DNA from: DASRTE01 sp035316885 | GTDB taxonomy: Bacteria > Actinomycetota > Actinomycetes > Jiangellales > Jiangellaceae | DNA: 8,994 bases | Assembly: GCA_035316885.1 (NCBI GenBank) | Contig: DATHII010000378.1 | Span: 1 to 8,994, forward strand | Direction of reading: 5' to 3' | Shown: one piece after another, positions 6,254 through 8,994 of the stretch | Layout of the letters: each line of letters opens with the position of its first letter | Numbering within the stretch: the first letter of the stretch is position 1 | Position numbers and translations under genes: made by a program | Notes under the pieces: model-generated | Database searches by the model: none | What the model saw: only the letters and a program-made list of their open reading frames with translations | Told to the model about the DNA's origin: nothing

Positions 6254-8653
6254 ATGACCGATGCGGCCGACCATCCAGCCCACCCTGCGCCGGCCGGGAC
6301 GCTCGAGGTCACCGCCCGCGGCCTCGTTGATGCCGAGGTCGCCGAGCGCGTCGCAGCCGGCCAGGTCAACGACGTTCCCGCGCGATCGAGTCGCACGGTC
6401 GGGGAGATCGTGCGCGCCAACCTGTTCACCCGCATCAACGCCATCATCGGCGTCCTGTTCGTCATGGTCCTGTCGGTCGGGCCGATCCAGGACGCGCTGT
6501 TCGGTGGCGTGATCATCGCCAACACCCTGATCGGGATGATCCAGGAGCTACGCGCCAAACAGACGCTCGACCGGCTGGCCATCATCGGCGAGGCCAGGCC
6601 GCGGGTGCGCCGGGGGGGTGTCGCGACCGAGATGGCGCCGTCGGGCATCGTGCTGGACGACGTGATCGAACTAGGCCAGGGCGACAAGGTGGTCGTCGAC
6701 GGTGTCGTCGTCGAGTCCGACGGTCTGGAGATCGACGAGTCGCTGCTCACCGGGGAGGCCGATCCCGTCCTCAAGGCGCCAGGCGACGGGGTCATGTCGG
6801 GAAGCTTCGCGGTCGCCGGCGGCGGCGCCTTCCAGGCGACGAAGGTCGGACGCGAAGCCTACGCCGCACAGCTCGCCGAGGAGGCGAGCCGCTTCACCCT
6901 GGTCAACTCGGAACTGCGCAACGGCATCAACAAGATCCTCATGTTCGTCACCTACGCGATCATCCCCACCGGAATCGCACTGGTCATCAGCCAACTCGTC
7001 GTCAACGAGGACGACCTGTCCGAGGCGATCCGGCGCATGGTCGCGGGCCTGGTGCCGATGGTCCCCGAGGGCCTCGTGCTGCTGACCTCGATGGCCTTCG
7101 CGGTCGGGGTGGTCCGGCTGGGGCGCCGCCAGTGCCTCGTCCAGGAACTGCCGGCGATCGAAGGCCTGGCCCGCGTGAGCGTCGTGTGCCTGGACAAGAC
7201 CGGCACCCTGACCGAGGGCACGATGGACGTCGCAGAGGTGCGCGAGCTCGCCGAAGGCCACCCGGTCGCCGATGTACTGGGCGCGCTCGCCGCGGTGGAC
7301 TCGCGCCCCAACGCGAGCATGCGCGCGGTCGGCGAGGCCTACCCACGTCCGGCGGGCTGGACCGAGACCGCCGACGCGCCTTTCTCGTCCGCGCGAAAAT
7401 GGAGCGGCGCGACATTCGTCGATCCGGCGGGCTCGACCTCGACCTGGCTCATCGGTGCGCCGGACGTCCTCCTGCCCCCCGCCAACCCGGCTCTGGCGAG
7501 CGCCGACGAGCTCGGGGCCCGCGGGTTGCGGGTTCTCCTGCTGGGTCGCAGTTCGGTGTCCGTCGACGAGGCACTCGCTGCGCCGGAGCACATCGGCGAC
7601 CACCTCACCCCCGCCGCGCTCGTCGTGATCGAGCAGCGGCTGCGCCCGGAGGCACCCGACACCCTTCGCTACTTCGCCGACCAGGGGGTGCAGACCAAGG
7701 TCATCTCCGGCGACAACGCGGTGTCGGTCGGTGCCGTCGCCTCGGCGCTGGGCATCGAGGGTGCGAGCCACCCGGTCGATGCACGTAGCCTGCCCACTGC
7801 CCAGGAGCCGCTCGCCGACGAGCTCGAGGCGAACGCGATCTTCGGGCGGGTCAGCCCACAGCAGAAGCGCGACATGGTGCACGCTCTGCAGTCGCGGCGG
7901 CACAACGTGGCGATGACCGGCGACGGCGTCAACGACGTGCTCGCACTCAAGGATGCCGACATCGGCGTCTCGATGGGGTCTGGCAGCGAGGCTGCCCGAG
8001 CGGTGGCACAGATCGTGCTCCTGGACAACAGCTTCTCCTCGCTGCCGTCGGTCGTGGCGGAGGGTCGACGGGTGATCGGCAACATCGAGCGGGTCGCGAA
8101 CCTGTTCCTCACCAAGACCGCGTACGCCGTGATCCTCGCCGTCGTGGTCGTGCTGACCCAGGTGCCGTATCCCTTCCTGCCCCGGCATCTCACGTTGCTG
8201 AGCTCGCTGACGATCGGCATCCCGGCGTTCTTCCTGGCGCTGGCTCCCAACACCGAACGCGCCCGGCCCGGCTTCACGCGCAGGGTCCTGCGCTTCGCGA
8301 TCCCGGCCGGAACGATTGCCGCCGCCGCGACCATCGCCTCGTACATGTACGCGCGGACCGTGTACGGCGGAAACCTCGAGGCCGAGACATCGGCGGCGAC
8401 CCTCACCCTGTTCCTCGTCGCCCTCTGGGTGCTCGCGATCATCGCCCGGCCGTACACCTGGTTGCGGATCCTGCTGGTGCTCGCCATGGGCGCCGGGTTC
8501 GCGATCGTTCTCACGGTTCCTGCGCTGCAGGACTTCTTCCAGCTCGACCTGGTCGGAACCCGGGCGCCCTGGGTCGCCGTGGCGATCGCCGCGGTGGCGG
8601 CGCTTGCCCTCGAGGTGGTCTGGCGGCTGCGCTGGTTCCGCGCCGGCAGCTAG
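6254..8653 (+). CDS. ctpE: P-type cation ATPase, CtpE-like (probable calcium transporter)
   Basis: This integral membrane pump moves a cation using a phospho-aspartate intermediate. The 799 residues closely match what I recall of Mycobacterium tuberculosis CtpE (about 797), reported as a calcium transporter; substrate identity here is inferred. Visible parts: N-terminal region 1-60; paired membrane segments near 62-76 and 80-98; actuator domain with DESLLTGEAD (TGE 166-168); segments near 228-250 and 262-290, with PMVPEGL at 268-274 as the ion-site kink in M4; phosphorylation motif DKTGT at 314-318; nucleotide-binding region with KWSG at 382-385; SGDN 485-488; hinge TGDGVND 555-561; then six C-terminal segments at about 618-791. 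All key residues are present. There is no N-terminal metal-binding CxxC domain, which argues against a copper or zinc pump. I prefer ATG 6254 to the in-frame GTG 6221 because the conserved part starts later and a leaderless -10 fits. It is divergent from rne and convergent with the next gene. Confidence 0.9.
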   Translation: MTDAADHPAHPAPAGTLEVTARGLVDAEVAERVAAGQVNDVPARSSRTVGEIVRANLFTRINAIIGVLFVMVLSVGPIQDALFGGVIIANTLIGMIQELRAKQTLDRLAIIGEARPRVRRGGVATEMAPSGIVLDDVIELGQGDKVVVDGVVVESDGLEIDESLLTGEADPVLKAPGDGVMSGSFAVAGGGAFQATKVGREAYAAQLAEEASRFTLVNSELRNGINKILMFVTYAIIPTGIALVISQLVVNEDDLSEAIRRMVAGLVPMVPEGLVLLTSMAFAVGVVRLGRRQCLVQELPAIEGLARVSVVCLDKTGTLTEGTMDVAEVRELAEGHPVADVLGALAAVDSRPNASMRAVGEAYPRPAGWTETADAPFSSARKWSGATFVDPAGSTSTWLIGAPDVLLPPANPALASADELGARGLRVLLLGRSSVSVDEALAAPEHIGDHLTPAALVVIEQRLRPEAPDTLRYFADQGVQTKVISGDNAVSVGAVASALGIEGASHPVDARSLPTAQEPLADELEANAIFGRVSPQQKRDMVHALQSRRHNVAMTGDGVNDVLALKDADIGVSMGSGSEAARAVAQIVLLDNSFSSLPSVVAEGRRVIGNIERVANLFLTKTAYAVILAVVVVLTQVPYPFLPRHLTLLSSLTIGIPAFFLALAPNTERARPGFTRRVLRFAIPAGTIAAAATIASYMYARTVYGGNLEAETSAATLTLFLVALWVLAIIARPYTWLRILLVLAMGAGFAIVLTVPALQDFFQLDLVGTRAPWVAVAIAAVAALALEVVWRLRWFRAGS

Positions 8654-8661
8654 CTGGATCT

Positions 8662-8994
8662 TTACCCGCCACCGAACGGGTCGCCGACCGCCGCGGACTC
8701 CTCGTCGAGGGGCCCCTGCGCGAGACGTGTTGACAGGAACGGCTGCGCATCGACTCCCTCTCCGGTCAGGCGAAGGGCCACGAGCAGATCGTCGGGGCGA
8801 ACCGTCGGAGTCTGATGCCGCAGGACTGCACGCAGCGAGGTGCCGTCGGCCCTCACCTCGAGCCGCACCACCGCAGCCCGCGCGTCCAGCATCCGGGAGC
8901 CGTTCTTGGTCATCCGCCGGACCTCGACGGACGACGCTGCGAGGAGGGCCGACACAGCACGGGAAAGGCGGCCCTGGTCGACACCCGGAAGGTC
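8662..8994 (-). CDS. TIGR03936 family radical SAM-linked protein (DUF2344), C-terminal part
   Basis: This is the last 110 residues of a leftward gene that runs off the right edge; the frame is open to 8994 and ends with TAA at 8662. Recognisable stretches are PGVDQGRLSRAV, VRRMTKNGSRMLDARAAVV, RHQTPTVRPDDLL and STRLAQGPLDEESAAVGDP, the usual C-terminal pattern of actinobacterial DUF2344 proteins. The family is encoded next to, or fused with, a B12-binding radical SAM protein (TIGR03960), and its biochemical role is not settled. In many actinobacteria the gene directly precedes rne, which makes its separation from rne here by ctpE notable. Its stop lies 8 bp from the ctpE stop, tail to tail, with no evident terminator between. 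A degraded copy of its 3' end is present at 5996-6148. Confidence 0.88.
   Translation of the reverse strand, partial: DLPGVDQGRLSRAVSALLAASSVEVRRMTKNGSRMLDARAAVVRLEVRADGTSLRAVLRHQTPTVRPDDLLVALRLTGEGVDAQPFLSTRLAQGPLDEESAAVGDPFGGG

Noticed and set aside
6671..8188. 505-codon leftward open frame inside ctpE
   Set aside because: Antisense to a P-type ATPase whose motifs are all intact; its product is Arg/Asp/Gly-rich without domains.

Overview
The window is a high-GC stretch typical of an actinobacterial chromosome. The evidence is the gene order rne-rplU-rpmA-obg-proB, an RNase E/G with a long charged N-terminal arm, and strong G/C preference at third codon positions. The protein sequences look like Nocardioidaceae or another Propionibacteriales group, but I cannot fix the genus from sequence alone.

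Layout, left to right. A leftward housekeeping block occupies positions 28-5775. In transcription order it holds rne (RNase E/G), rplU (ribosomal protein bL21, GTG start), rpmA (bL27), obg (ribosome-assembly GTPase) and proB (glutamate 5-kinase, overlapping obg by 4 bp). A good sigma-70-type promoter lies in the short gap between rne and rplU, so rplU-rpmA-obg-proB can be expressed apart from rne. A perfect 36-bp palindrome between rpmA and obg could reduce read-through into obg-proB. Positions 5776-6253 form a 478-bp divergent gap. The rightward gene at 6254-8653 encodes a 799-residue P-type ATPase that closely resembles mycobacterial CtpE, reported to be a calcium transporter. Only 8 bp beyond it, and convergent with it, is the 3' end of a leftward gene for a TIGR03936/DUF2344 'radical SAM-linked' protein, cut by the window edge.

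The most notable observation is in the divergent gap. In many actinobacteria the TIGR03936 gene lies directly upstream of rne on the same strand. Here ctpE separates them in the opposite orientation. A leftward stretch at 5996-6148, just upstream of rne, still encodes a recognisable but degraded copy of the C-terminal end of a TIGR03936 protein, with VRPDD and TRLAQGP at nearly the same spacing as in the gene at the right edge. Conserved codons differ from that gene at synonymous positions. This suggests the gap holds the old 3' end of a diverged TIGR03936 gene, left behind when ctpE and the present TIGR03936 3' end arrived or were rearranged. An extended -10 promoter abuts the breakpoint and would give rne a roughly 370-nt leader containing the fossil.

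I saw no CRISPR array, tRNA, rRNA, insertion sequence or integrase. Apart from the fossil and the ctpE insertion, this is an ordinary chromosomal housekeeping region.
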